The position numbers were made by a program, and so were the translations under genes. Source: Enterococcus hermanniensis (GTDB lineage: Bacteria; Bacillota; Bacilli; Lactobacillales; Enterococcaceae). Taken from it: a DNA stretch of 64,000 nt. Numbering within the stretch: position 1 is the stretch's first letter; each line of letters starts with the position of its first letter. The stretch is from contig NZ_JXKQ01000001.1 of NCBI RefSeq assembly GCF_001885945.1, positions 406,001-470,000 on the forward strand, given 5' to 3'. Below, one piece after another: positions 8,591-16,961 of this stretch. The notes under the pieces were generated by a model, which saw only the letters and a program-made list of their open reading frames with translations, was not told where the DNA came from and ran no database searches.

Positions 8591-8789
8591 ATGGAAGTTC
8601 TGTGATGTGCGCATTACCCATTACAGTGTTGACCGAACATTTTTATTGATATCTTGGGATCTGTCTTGTGTCAAAGTTGGTAACAAGCCTTTTCATTTGG
8701 TAGTTCAATATTTAGACCATGGAACCCACCTGCTAGACTTTGCGGGATCAATACTACCGGGTTTATAACGGCATCGACGGAATTTCCAT
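8591..8789 (+). ncRNA. ssrS: 6S RNA
   Basis: A gene-free block of about 200 nt between divergent genes has a sigma-A promoter in front and a rho-independent terminator behind. Its ends pair: ATGGAAGTTCTG at 8591 with the complement region CGGAATTTCCAT ending at 8789, followed inward by GATG/CATC. The 3' part CGGCATCGACGGAATTTCC strongly resembles the CGGCAUCUCGGAGAUUCC end of E. coli 6S RNA, and the interior contains the ACCCACCTG segment I associate with Firmicute 6S RNAs. 6S RNA is a long hairpin with a central bubble that mimics an open promoter and sequesters sigma-A RNA polymerase in stationary phase. Assignment is from pairing, size and motif recall; a covariance search would settle it. 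Confidence 0.78.
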
Positions 8790-8801
8790 TTTTTATGGAA
8801 T

Positions 8802-8833
8802 AAAAGCAATTTGCTTCGTGCAAATTGCTTTTT
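8802..8833 (+). terminator. Terminator of the 6S RNA gene
   Basis: AAAAGCAATTTG and CAAATTGCTTTT form a 12-bp stem with a 7-nt loop and a T-rich tail. Confidence 0.85.
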
Positions 8834-8852
8834 ATTGTATTGGAGGAAGAAC

Positions 8853-9137
8853 ATGGTTCGTATTTTATTATTTCTATTAGCTTTGATTGTATTATTCTGT
8901 AGCTATTATTTAATCAAAAAGCCCACTGGTTTTTTAGTTTTGTTCAGCCAAGATGAACAAGAAGACGCCCGTAGTTTTTTAAAACAATTCGGTTATCTCT
9001 ATGCTTTACTTGGAACCATCGGAATCGTTATCGGTGTGATCGATCATCGGGCTTATTCAATGATGTATCTGGTTGCTTTGTTAGTGATAGCAGCGATTTT
9101 TGCTTTGATGATGGGGGCAAAAACGAAAAAAGGTTAA
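8853..9137 (+). CDS. Small membrane protein of unknown function, three membrane segments
   Basis: The 94-residue protein has three hydrophobic segments: MVRILLFLLALIVLFCSYYL at the N-terminus, FGYLYALLGTIGIVIGVI near residue 47, and MMYLVALLVIAAIFALMMG near 70. A short acidic loop (QDEQEDARSF) lies between the first two, and a basic tail KTKKG follows the last. An in-frame upstream start at 8811 would run through the 6S terminator; the ATG at 8853 is preceded by GGAGGAAGAAC and is preferred. The layout is reminiscent of small DUF3784-like membrane proteins, but I do not recognise a family with confidence. It is followed 58 nt later by a universal stress protein gene. Confidence 0.7.
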   Translation: MVRILLFLLALIVLFCSYYLIKKPTGFLVLFSQDEQEDARSFLKQFGYLYALLGTIGIVIGVIDHRAYSMMYLVALLVIAAIFALMMGAKTKKG

Positions 9138-9195
9138 TAGTACCATTTTTTAACGTTTTGTTTTAAAATAAAGGTGTGAAAAGGAGTTGGAAACG

Positions 9196-9669
9196 ATGGA
9201 ACAAGAATACAGTAAAATCATGGTAGCAGTAGATGGATCTAACGAAGCTGAGTTAGCATTCAAAAAAGCAGTAAACGTGGCAAAACGGAACCAAGCGGAA
9301 TTATTACTTGCTCATGTTATTGATACACGTGCGTTTCAAACAGTTTCTTCTTTTGATAATGTTTTGGCAGAACAAGCAACCGATATGGCAAAACAAACAT
9401 TAGATGATTATGAAGCTGAAGCAAAAAAAGCTGGTGTTTCAACAATCTCTAAAGTCATTGAATATGGTTCACCAAAAATTATGATCGCGAAACAAATTCC
9501 CGAAGACAATCAAATTGATTTGATCATGTTGGGCGCGACGGGATTAAATGCCGTTGAACGTCTGTTCATTGGTTCTGTCTCAGAATACGTTATTCGTAAT
9601 GCTTCTTGTGATGTATTGATCGTACGGACGGACTTAGACAATAACGTACCAGTTGAAGAAAAAAAATAA
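9196..9669 (+). CDS. Universal stress protein, UspA family
   Basis: A 157-residue single-domain Usp. It begins with the strand YSKIMVAVDGSNEAELAF and ends with the ATP-binding signature GATGLNAVERLFIGSVSEYV followed by ASCDVLIVRT. The G-x2-G-x9-G-S layout (G-A-T-G ... I-G-S) suggests the ATP-binding subclass. Usp proteins are cytoplasmic and support survival in starvation and acid or oxidative stress. The open frame can start at a TTG at 9187, but AAGGAG directly abuts that codon; the ATG at 9196 has 9-nt spacing and is preferred. A strong terminator follows. Confidence 0.92.
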   Translation: MEQEYSKIMVAVDGSNEAELAFKKAVNVAKRNQAELLLAHVIDTRAFQTVSSFDNVLAEQATDMAKQTLDDYEAEAKKAGVSTISKVIEYGSPKIMIAKQIPEDNQIDLIMLGATGLNAVERLFIGSVSEYVIRNASCDVLIVRTDLDNNVPVEEKK

Positions 9670-9707
9670 GTTTATCAGAATACTGAAGTACTGAACGTAT
9701 TCATACT

Positions 9708-9746
9708 AAAAAAGGAACACAACTATCAAGTAGTTGTGTTCCTTTT
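9708..9746. terminator. Bidirectional terminator after the usp gene
   Basis: AAAAGGAACACAACTA and TAGTTGTGTTCCTTTT form a 16-bp perfect stem with a 5-nt loop. It serves the usp gene on the plus strand and the convergent Mrr-type gene on the minus strand. Confidence 0.9.
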
Positions 9747-9768
9747 GCTTTTTATAATTGCTTGATTG

Positions 9769-11211
9769 TCAGTTAATAATCAAAGTATTTTCAAGTTCCC
9801 TGATTAGCTTTTTGCGATCCCATAAAACGATTTTATGATCTTTCGCTAGTTCGGTTGCTGATTTTGTAAAAGTTGCATTAGTCACTACTAGTCCTTCATG
9901 TAAAGATAGTTTCGCTACGCCATCAATTACTTCTTGAATTGCAGTGTCACCTAGTGGAAAACAGATTTGTTTCACTTGGATTCCTAATGAATTCGTTTTG
10001 ATTGTAGCAATTAAGTCTACTGCGGGAACATCGGTTATGAATTCGATGCCATATCCCAAACTTCTAAAAATACCTGCAATAAATACTTTAAAATCTTCAT
10101 TACTCATTTGATCGATGTCTTCGATTGTTGTTTTTGGTTTTGATACTTTGCTTAATAAAAGTTGTTCAAATTTTTCTAATTGACGATCGTGTAATATTTT
10201 CCCAACTGATCTTTCTACTTTTCTCAAACTAAAAACGTAGTCTTCTTTTTCTAAAAAGGAGGTCATTTCCATCAAGTATAAAGTAAACAATGTGATATTA
10301 CGCATATCTTCGGGAATAATTTCAGGCATGACCGAATAAACTTCGATATATGCAGCTAAATTTTTAGCAGACTCTCTAAAGGAGGCCCCATGACTTTTAT
10401 GCCATTCATTAGCACCATGATGTTTTAAGCGACTCCAAAATATTTGGTGCGTGACAAAAGCTGCAGTTGCTTCATCAAGCGCCATTTTTTTCTTAAATAG
10501 GCTTTTCAATAATTCAAAGTTTTTGATCGTTTCGTGATACCGATCTTTAAAATGAAGTTCATGCCCTTCATACCCATGTTCTTTTGCATAAGTCATTCGG
10601 GTCGCCGTCAAATAATCAATGATGCGAACTGCTTTGAGTTTCTGATCTGCTTTTAATAGACACTCATCTACCAAATATAAAAATTCTAAATCATAAAAAA
10701 AGGATTGAGGAACAAATTTCGTAATAAAATTATCTGTATATCGAATAAATAATATGCGGTGCTCTTTTAACAACTCATGATATTTTTTTTGATACTCTGA
10801 AATATCTGCCTGAATCGCTTCCTTTTCAATGCTTTGGACATGATTGGACAAACGTTCCCACTGCTTCATATCTGTCAGCTCTAAAACAATCCCATTATAG
10901 GTGATTTGAGCACTATTTGATTCTACAAACGTTAAAATTTTTAATTCCATCGCTTCTTCATGAATGACTCTTACATCTTCAAGTAAATTATCAAAAACAA
11001 TCCAGGCGGCTTTTCCCGCCACAAAAAGAGTTCCAACTTCTGACACTGGGTTTCGACCTTCTAAGTAAATACTATCCGGCTCGTAAAATCGCACTCGCCC
11101 AATCTCAAGGGTAGGACAACCTGTCGTTTCTTCCGTAAATCTTTTTTCTTGTTGTTCATTAAACAGTAACTGACTATCATAAAAAGAAGTATTGCTAGTG
11201 ACCAATTCCAT
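9769..11211 (-). CDS. Orphan protein with C-terminal Mrr-type (PD-(D/E)xK) nuclease domain
   Basis: The 480-residue protein has no signal peptide or membrane segment. Residues about 366-475 resemble the Mrr catalytic domain: SNEDFKVFIAGIFRSLGYG, then D399 in VPAVDLIAT, Q412-V-K414 in GIQVKQ, and GLVVTNATFTKSATELAKDH. D...QxK is the active-site form seen in Mrr-family enzymes, which cut modified DNA or act as general nucleases. Residues 1-360 are mostly predicted helix and loop; I do not recognise them. There is no methyltransferase or defence partner next to it. Host defence, DNA quality control and a degenerate sensor role all remain possible. It stands alone between two terminators. Confidence 0.7.
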   Translation of the reverse strand: MELVTSNTSFYDSQLLFNEQQEKRFTEETTGCPTLEIGRVRFYEPDSIYLEGRNPVSEVGTLFVAGKAAWIVFDNLLEDVRVIHEEAMELKILTFVESNSAQITYNGIVLELTDMKQWERLSNHVQSIEKEAIQADISEYQKKYHELLKEHRILFIRYTDNFITKFVPQSFFYDLEFLYLVDECLLKADQKLKAVRIIDYLTATRMTYAKEHGYEGHELHFKDRYHETIKNFELLKSLFKKKMALDEATAAFVTHQIFWSRLKHHGANEWHKSHGASFRESAKNLAAYIEVYSVMPEIIPEDMRNITLFTLYLMEMTSFLEKEDYVFSLRKVERSVGKILHDRQLEKFEQLLLSKVSKPKTTIEDIDQMSNEDFKVFIAGIFRSLGYGIEFITDVPAVDLIATIKTNSLGIQVKQICFPLGDTAIQEVIDGVAKLSLHEGLVVTNATFTKSATELAKDHKIVLWDRKKLIRELENTLIIN

Positions 11212-11541
11212 TCCTCTCTTCTAAAAGAATAATTCATCTATTTAATAAATGCTCTTAGCCCATTTTTTCTTACTCAATAAATTCGAATAATATAACACAT
11301 ATACTATCGGGTTTCCTATCTTTTTCTTTCAATTCTTTTATAGTACATTAATATTATTCTAATGTAGTGTACCTGAATCTTTTTTTAAAAGCTATTTGAA
11401 TGCTGTTGAACAAGCATAAATAATCTAAGGTTGATATATTTTATCTGATAGTTAATTATCAACTTATTTTCTAAAAAAATAAAAAACGGTAAAAGTCTGC
11501 TGAAATCAGCACTACCTCTACCGTCTAATAAAATAAAACAC
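11212..11541. other. AT-rich intergenic region
   Basis: About 330 nt without a convincing ORF. It contains the likely promoter region of the Mrr-type gene (minus strand, near 11212-11350) and, at its right side, the terminator of the small gene at 11542-11709. I see no tRNA, riboswitch or repeat in it. Confidence 0.6.
11484..11525 (-). terminator. Terminator of the 55-codon gene
   Basis: On the complement, outer arms ACGGTA and TACCGT and an inner GCTGA-TCAGC hairpin are followed by a T-rich run (TTTTTTATTTTTTT, complement of 11472-11485). Confidence 0.7.
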
Positions 11542-11709
11542 TTAAAATTTAAACGTATTGATTACTTCTCCTTGTCGAATAATTTGGCTTACTTTCACGT
11601 GAACATGATCCGTTGCATAGCACAGTGCCTCACGATAACTTTTAAATTGTTTTTCTTTTTTATCCCCTTTTATTGTTTCAGTTAAGACTTGATAAACTAC
11701 CTTTTTCAT
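11542..11709 (-). CDS. Small protein of unknown function, 55 aa
   Basis: On the complement an AAGGAGAAGAAG ribosome binding site precedes an ATG at 11709 and an open frame of 55 codons that starts MKKVVYQVLTETIKGDKKEK and ends QIIRQGEVINTFKF. A hairpin terminator lies just downstream. The protein is small, basic and soluble, and its strand-rich layout (two short beta stretches around a helix-like KSYREALCYATDHV) suggests a folded product rather than a random frame. It lies 40 nt downstream of fucO and may be read through from the rhamnose operon. I know no function for it. Confidence 0.65.
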   Translation of the reverse strand: MKKVVYQVLTETIKGDKKEKQFKSYREALCYATDHVHVKVSQIIRQGEVINTFKF

Positions 11710-11749
11710 CTTCTTCTCCTTATAATAAAAGCCGCGCTGCTCCCCAATA

Positions 11750-12904
11750 CTACAACATCGATTTATACAATGCGATAATTTCTTCTAAAGAAACGTCTCT
11801 TGGATTTCCTGGGGTACACACATCACGAAAAGCATCTTTAGCAACTTGTTCGACATCTTCTTCTTTCATCCCAAGCTCAGTTAAATTTTGCGGAATACCT
11901 ACATCGATGCCCAATTGTTTGACGGCATTCACAGCTGCGACACGAACAGCTGATAATGGCATGTCGGCAGCGCCATCGATGCCCATAGCAATTGCGATTT
12001 CTCGATATTTTTCGCCAGTGTTTTCTTTATTGAAATCCATGATCAATGGCAATAATGTAGCACACGCCACACCATGTGGCGTGTTGTACCAAGCAGACAA
12101 CGGATGCGCCATCCCATGGACCAAGCCTAATCCAACATTCGAAAATCCCATACCAGCAATATATTGACCTAGAGCCATTTCTTCGCGCCCTCTTTGATCA
12201 CCAGCGACTGAATCACGCAATGAATGACTAATGATTTCGATTGCCTTGATGTGTAACATGTCACTCATTTCCCAAGCACCTTTAGTAATAAATCCTTCAA
12301 TCGCATGGGTCAAAGCGTCCATTCCAGTCGATGCACATAATCCTTTAGGCATTCCCATCATCATATCACTATCGATAAATGCTACGACTGGAATATCATG
12401 CGGATCTACACAGACAAATTTACGGTGATTTTCAGTATCAGTGATAACATAATTAATCGTTACTTCCGCGGCTGTTCCAGAAGTCGTTGGCACGGCTAAA
12501 ATCGGTAATGCTGTTTTTTTGGTTTCAGCGACCCCTTCTAAACTAATGACATCCGAAAACTCCGGATTTTCTATGATAATCCCAATTGCTTTTGCTGTAT
12601 CGATCGGAGAACCCCCGCCAATAGCGACGATATAATCAGCTTCGGCCTTTTTGCAAGCTTCTACACCAGACTGAACAGCTTGGATAGAAGGATTTGGTAC
12701 GATTCCATCATAAATTTCATAAGCCAAACCTGCTGCTTTCAAAACATCAATAACTTTGGTAGCTACTTCAAATTTAAGTAAATCTTTGTCCGTGACAACT
12801 AATGCTTTTTTGAATCCCCGTTTTTTAGCTTCATTAGCTACTTCGTCGATCGCTCCTTTACCAAAATAAGAAGTTTCATTTAGTAGCATTCTATTTACTG
12901 TCAT
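11750..12904 (-). CDS. fucO: Lactaldehyde reductase (L-1,2-propanediol oxidoreductase)
   Basis: Group III iron-dependent alcohol dehydrogenase. It reduces the L-lactaldehyde made by rhamnulose-1-phosphate aldolase to L-1,2-propanediol with NADH, regenerating NAD under fermentation. The nucleotide-binding GGGSPIDTAKAIG and the metal-binding histidines in ALTHAIEGF and LGLVHGMAHPLSAWYNTPHG are clear. The open frame extends upstream to 12985, but the preferred start is the ATG at 12904, behind AGAGGATAAAATA, giving 384 residues, the usual FucO length. It is the last enzyme gene of the rhamnose operon and is preceded by a terminator-like hairpin that may reduce its expression. Confidence 0.92.
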   Translation of the reverse strand: MTVNRMLLNETSYFGKGAIDEVANEAKKRGFKKALVVTDKDLLKFEVATKVIDVLKAAGLAYEIYDGIVPNPSIQAVQSGVEACKKAEADYIVAIGGGSPIDTAKAIGIIIENPEFSDVISLEGVAETKKTALPILAVPTTSGTAAEVTINYVITDTENHRKFVCVDPHDIPVVAFIDSDMMMGMPKGLCASTGMDALTHAIEGFITKGAWEMSDMLHIKAIEIISHSLRDSVAGDQRGREEMALGQYIAGMGFSNVGLGLVHGMAHPLSAWYNTPHGVACATLLPLIMDFNKENTGEKYREIAIAMGIDGAADMPLSAVRVAAVNAVKQLGIDVGIPQNLTELGMKEEDVEQVAKDAFRDVCTPGNPRDVSLEEIIALYKSML

Positions 12905-12949
12905 TATTTTATCCTCTTTCCAATTGTGTTTATATTCACAAAAATTGAT

Positions 12950-12975
12950 AAAAGAAACTACGAATAGTTTCTTTT
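12950..12975 (-). terminator. Terminator-like hairpin between rhaM and fucO
   Basis: AAAAGAAACTA and TAGTTTCTTTT pair around a CGAA loop, starting at the rhaM stop codon; the complement continues with a moderate T-rich tail. It may act as an attenuating or RNA-stabilising hairpin inside the operon. Confidence 0.55.
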
Positions 12976-13286
12976 TATAATTCAAATACTTGTTCTAAAT
13001 CCACGGTTACTGGAGAATTATCCGGATTTGTCTCCATCATATCTGCCATGTAATCCCACCATTTACGATTGATTTCTGTATCTGCTGTCTTGGACCATTT
13101 TGCGTCATCTTTTATTTCTAAATAGCCAAAAAGATAATCTGTTTCTGGATCAAAGAAAATAGAGTAACTAATAGCCCCATGATCTTTTAGCATTTCACGC
13201 ATCTCAGGCCATAATTCATTGTGTCGTTTTGCATATTCTGCTTTTAAGTCAGGATATAATTTCATCCGAACTGCTTTTTTAATCAT
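12975..13286 (-). CDS. rhaM: L-rhamnose mutarotase
   Basis: A 103-residue protein of the RhaM/YiiL fold that interconverts alpha and beta anomers of L-rhamnose, which helps feed the isomerase. Typical features are RMKLYPDLKAEYAKRHNELWPEM near the start (conserved His of the ligand site at residue 17), ISYSIFFDPETDYLFGYLEI and a C-terminal WWDYMADMMETNPDN. Its first codon overlaps the end of rhaD by 4 nt, which indicates translational coupling. Length is standard. Confidence 0.93.
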   Translation of the reverse strand: MIKKAVRMKLYPDLKAEYAKRHNELWPEMREMLKDHGAISYSIFFDPETDYLFGYLEIKDDAKWSKTADTEINRKWWDYMADMMETNPDNSPVTVDLEQVFEL

Positions 13287-14116
13287 ATACTTGTCACCTG
13301 CGCTTCAAAAAACTCTGGATTAGGAGTAATACCAAATTGTTTTGCTAAATCAATAAAGTTTTCATCCGTAATCGTTTGCCGAACACCGCCTTGAGCTTGA
13401 ACATATGTGTAGATTTGTGCAGCTTTTTCTGCTGTTTCGATCAGACCGAATGTTTCGTCCATTGTACGACCAGCTCCGTAAACACCGTGGAATGACCATA
13501 ATACCAACCGAGCTGCTTTCATTTTTTCCGCTGTTGCTTGCCCAATCTCATTTGAACCCGGAATCAGCCAAGGCAATACTTGAATCCCTTCTGGAAAAAC
13601 GACCATACATTCCGTACACATCTCCCAAAGCGTTCGAGTCATTGCTTTAGCGGTTAATTCATGGGTAAAAGTCATTGCTAATAGATGGCTAGCATGACAA
13701 TGCATCACGATCCGATTTTCTGGGTCTACTTCTAGCCGCGCAATATGGCTCATCAAATGGGCCGGCAATTCACTAGTTGGTACACCCCCGTCTGTATATC
13801 CCCATAACAACTCCACGCCATGACCATCTTCTGAAACACGAATCACACCTAAATTATTTGCAGGATCTTGGATGACATTTTTAAAATATTTACCTGAGCC
13901 AGTAACGATAAAATACTTTCCTGACAGTGCTGTCCCATCAAAATCCATTGAGATCGTACGTAAAACATTCGTAGTATCAAGATACTCTTGAACAACCTCC
14001 TCATCTAATAAATACGAAACATTGCCTCCATTTCTTTCGTCCCAACCTAAGCGATATAAATTGCTTGTCACCTCCACCATTTCTTTTACAAATGGTGCTT
14101 CTACGATATTCTTCAC
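13283..14116 (-). CDS. rhaD: Rhamnulose-1-phosphate aldolase
   Basis: Class II zinc aldolase that splits L-rhamnulose 1-phosphate into dihydroxyacetone phosphate and L-lactaldehyde. Visible are GWDERNGGNVSYLL, the TGSGKYFK phosphate-binding segment, the zinc-binding pair in MHCHASHLLA and a third histidine in LWSFHGVYGAG. An ATG frame opens at 14185, but GGAGG lies 8 nt before a GTG at 14116; that start gives 277 residues, close to the 274 of E. coli RhaD, so I prefer it. The gene is in the rhamnose operon, 79 nt after rhaA. Confidence 0.92.
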   Translation of the reverse strand: MKNIVEAPFVKEMVEVTSNLYRLGWDERNGGNVSYLLDEEVVQEYLDTTNVLRTISMDFDGTALSGKYFIVTGSGKYFKNVIQDPANNLGVIRVSEDGHGVELLWGYTDGGVPTSELPAHLMSHIARLEVDPENRIVMHCHASHLLAMTFTHELTAKAMTRTLWEMCTECMVVFPEGIQVLPWLIPGSNEIGQATAEKMKAARLVLWSFHGVYGAGRTMDETFGLIETAEKAAQIYTYVQAQGGVRQTITDENFIDLAKQFGITPNPEFFEAQVTSI

Positions 14117-14195
14117 GATTGATTCCTCCAAAATTTTCTTTGCAGATTCGTGAAAGAAGCCTTCAATATGAAGACTTGCTAACACGATCCATAAT

Positions 14196-15476
14196 TTATT
14201 TTGCTGTTGCTAATTCTTTATCCCGGGTAGATAAAATATCACGTTCATAGTTCATAACTTCCTCATACCAATTCATACCAACCGGTGCATCGTTTTGTTC
14301 ACAGAAATAGTTCCAAACATCGGCATAGGGGAAATCTTTCAATTCTTCAGTCAGCGCCATGCGTTTTGTATAATCATTTTCCAATTCGATTTGTTTCAAT
14401 TCATTGGTTGGCTCAAGCATTGCTTTTAATAATGCCTTTTGAGTGTTGCGTGTACCGACGACCCACGCAGCGATTCGATTGATTGTTGCATCGAAGAAAT
14501 CCAACCCAATATTCGTTTTATCCAATAAATCATTCCGAACGATTTCTTTACCGATTTCTTGTAATTCATCATCCATAATAACTACATGGTCAGAATCCCA
14601 ACGAACGGGACGTGAAACGTGAAGCATAATTCCTTTAGAAAATAATGCTAGTGAGGATAATTTATTTGAAATGACTTCTGTTGGGTGGAAGTGTCCTGCA
14701 TCCAAACAAATTAATTTATCACGAGTTAAACCATATCCCATATAGAATTCATGCGAGCCTACTGTATAGGCTTCTGCACCTAGGCCGAATAATTTACTTT
14801 CTACGGCTTCTTGCGTGTATGTTTCATTTAGATCTTCTTCGAAAATTTCATCTAGGGATTCCATCATGCGTTTACGCGGTGTATAACGATCAATCGGATT
14901 GTCTTTCATTCCGTCTGGCATCCAAAAATTATTGATACAAGTTTGACCTGTTTCTTTTCCTAAATATTCAGCAATTTTACGGCTACGTTTTCCATGTTCA
15001 ATCCAATAGTCTCGGACTGCTTTATCTGGATGTGCCAGAGTCATTCCGTCTTTCATCATTGGATGAGAGAAGAAAGTAGGATTAAAGTCTAAGCCAACAC
15101 CTTGTTCGTTCGCCCATTTGGCCCATTTTTCAAAATGTTTTGGTTCAATTTCATCTAAATCGATGGCTTCATCCGTATCTAAATAAATTGCATGTAGATT
15201 GATTTTATGTTTTCCGGGAATCAATGCTAACGCTTTTTCCATATCTTGACGCAATTGATCTGGTGTATGAGCTGCCCCAGGGTAATCACCCGTTGCCATG
15301 ATTCCGCCTGTTAATTCTCCCTCTGGGTTTAAAAAACCTTTAACATCATCACCTTGCCAGCAATGCATCGATATTTTTACCTCTTGTAATTTTTTTAAAG
15401 CGGCTTCAGTATCAACACCGATTTCGGCATAACGAGTTTTCGCTTCTTGATAACGTTCTTCTACTGTTTTTGTCAT
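14196..15476 (-). CDS. rhaA: L-rhamnose isomerase
   Basis: Converts L-rhamnose to L-rhamnulose in the cytoplasm using a divalent metal pair (Mn/Zn class). The 426-residue protein has the expected ISMHCWQGDDVKGF near residue 35, NLHAIYLD, LDFNPTFFSHP, LCLDAGHFHPTEVISNKLSS with metal ligands, and the VRWDSDHVVIMDDE segment. The start is supported by AGGAGATCTTAAC before the ATG. It sits between rhaB (27 nt gap) and rhaD in the operon. Confidence 0.96.
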   Translation of the reverse strand: MTKTVEERYQEAKTRYAEIGVDTEAALKKLQEVKISMHCWQGDDVKGFLNPEGELTGGIMATGDYPGAAHTPDQLRQDMEKALALIPGKHKINLHAIYLDTDEAIDLDEIEPKHFEKWAKWANEQGVGLDFNPTFFSHPMMKDGMTLAHPDKAVRDYWIEHGKRSRKIAEYLGKETGQTCINNFWMPDGMKDNPIDRYTPRKRMMESLDEIFEEDLNETYTQEAVESKLFGLGAEAYTVGSHEFYMGYGLTRDKLICLDAGHFHPTEVISNKLSSLALFSKGIMLHVSRPVRWDSDHVVIMDDELQEIGKEIVRNDLLDKTNIGLDFFDATINRIAAWVVGTRNTQKALLKAMLEPTNELKQIELENDYTKRMALTEELKDFPYADVWNYFCEQNDAPVGMNWYEEVMNYERDILSTRDKELATAK

Positions 15477-15503
15477 GTTAAGATCTCCTTTTTTTTATAC
15501 GAT

Positions 15504-16961
15504 TTATACAAATGATTTAGTTAATGCTTGGTAGTTTTCAATTGCTTGATGATTATCTTTTTGTGGTACAAATTCCTTTAATGGAAATGATTTTTTGATC
15601 CCTTCACGGCCTGCTGCTAATGTACCGAATCCATTTGTCGCGACCATTTGAACAATAATATTTCCGATGGCCGTTGCTTCTCCAGGTCCAGCTAATACGT
15701 TGATACCGCAAGCATCTGCTGTTAATTGATTCAAAAAATCATTATTTGAACCACCGCCAACAATATGCAGTTGCGTGATCGTTTTACCTGTGATTGCTTC
15801 TAGGTTTTCTAATTCAACGGCATAACACAGCGCCAAACTATCATAGATACAACGCGCCAATTCTCCTGCTGTTTGTGGAACTTTTTGATTGAATTCTTGG
15901 CAGTAACTTTGGATTGCTTCAATCATATTCTTAGGATTCATGAAGCGAGCGTCATTCACATCGATCAAACTAACAAACGCCTCTTCCTTGCTTGCCAACT
16001 CAGCCAATTCGGGATAAGAATATTGATATTCTTGGATTCGAGCGACTTCTTGGATCAACCACATCCCCATAATATTTTTCAAGAAGCGGATCGTGCCTTG
16101 GACACCCCACTCATTTGTAAAGTTGGCATCAAACGCGGCCGGAGTGGAAATACCTTGCTCCATCTCAACACCCATCAACGACCATGTGCCTGAACTGATA
16201 TACGCCCAGTTCTCTCCTTTACCGGGAGTTCCCACCACAGCAGAGGCTGTATCATGCGAGGCAATCGAGATAAATGTCGCATCGGGCAACTCATATTCAG
16301 GAAATTTTTCTTTTAAAATTGATCCTAAGATCGAGCCTGGTTCAACCATTTTAGGGAATATTGCTTGATCTACTTTGATTGCTTCTAAAATAGTCTCATC
16401 TAATTTTCGAGTTTGTAGATTCATCAGCTGCATTGTCGAGGCATTGGTTTTTTCTAAAACAGCTTTTCCTGTTAAGACATAACCTAGATAATCTGGCATC
16501 AACAATAATTTATTTGTTTGCGCTAATTTTTCAGTCTCTTCTTTTAGTAATTGAAAAACAGTATTAAAGGGTTGCAGTTGAATCCCCGTTTTCTCATAAA
16601 GTTGACGTAATGAAAATTCCGAATCAAATTCCTCCATTGCCTTATTCGTTCGTTTGTCTCGATAACTTACAGGTCGTTTCAATGCTTGACTTTCACTATC
16701 TAATAGACAATAATCAACGCCCCAAGTATCGATCCCTACATAACAAGTATCAATTCCTTGTTTTTTGATTTTTTCTAAACCAAGTAAAATTTCTTTGATC
16801 AAATGATCGGTATCCCAACAATCGGTTCCTTCGATCGTTGAAAATCCATTCTTAAAACGATGGACTTCTTCCAAAGAAATTTTATCAAACGGATCCTTTT
16901 TTGAGAGCATCAAGCGACCACTAGATGCCCCAATATCAATCGCTACGTATGTTTTTGTCAT
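15504..16961 (-). CDS. rhaB: Rhamnulokinase
   Basis: FGGY-family sugar kinase that phosphorylates L-rhamnulose at O-1 with ATP. The N-terminal phosphate-binding motif is VAIDIGASSGRLML; further landmarks are GIDTWGVDYCLLD, SHDTASAVVGTP and the C-terminal adenosine motif LHIVGGGSNNDFLNQL. At 485 residues it has full family length. Its ATG overlaps the end of the upstream transporter gene by 4 nt, which indicates tight coupling of uptake and phosphorylation. Confidence 0.96.
   Translation of the reverse strand: MTKTYVAIDIGASSGRLMLSKKDPFDKISLEEVHRFKNGFSTIEGTDCWDTDHLIKEILLGLEKIKKQGIDTCYVGIDTWGVDYCLLDSESQALKRPVSYRDKRTNKAMEEFDSEFSLRQLYEKTGIQLQPFNTVFQLLKEETEKLAQTNKLLLMPDYLGYVLTGKAVLEKTNASTMQLMNLQTRKLDETILEAIKVDQAIFPKMVEPGSILGSILKEKFPEYELPDATFISIASHDTASAVVGTPGKGENWAYISSGTWSLMGVEMEQGISTPAAFDANFTNEWGVQGTIRFLKNIMGMWLIQEVARIQEYQYSYPELAELASKEEAFVSLIDVNDARFMNPKNMIEAIQSYCQEFNQKVPQTAGELARCIYDSLALCYAVELENLEAITGKTITQLHIVGGGSNNDFLNQLTADACGINVLAGPGEATAIGNIIVQMVATNGFGTLAAGREGIKKSFPLKEFVPQKDNHQAIENYQALTKSFV

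Noticed and set aside
8586..8768. 60-codon plus-strand frame inside the 6S RNA region.
   Set aside because: It has no ribosome binding site and lies fully in a region that folds as a structured RNA with matching ends.
11673..12167. 164-codon plus-strand frame opposite fucO.
   Set aside because: It is antisense to the conserved metal-binding part of FucO and has no upstream translation signal.
11750..12985. Longer FucO reading frame with 27 extra N-terminal residues.
   Set aside because: The extra part overlaps rhaM and the inter-gene hairpin, and FucO proteins start at the later ATG.
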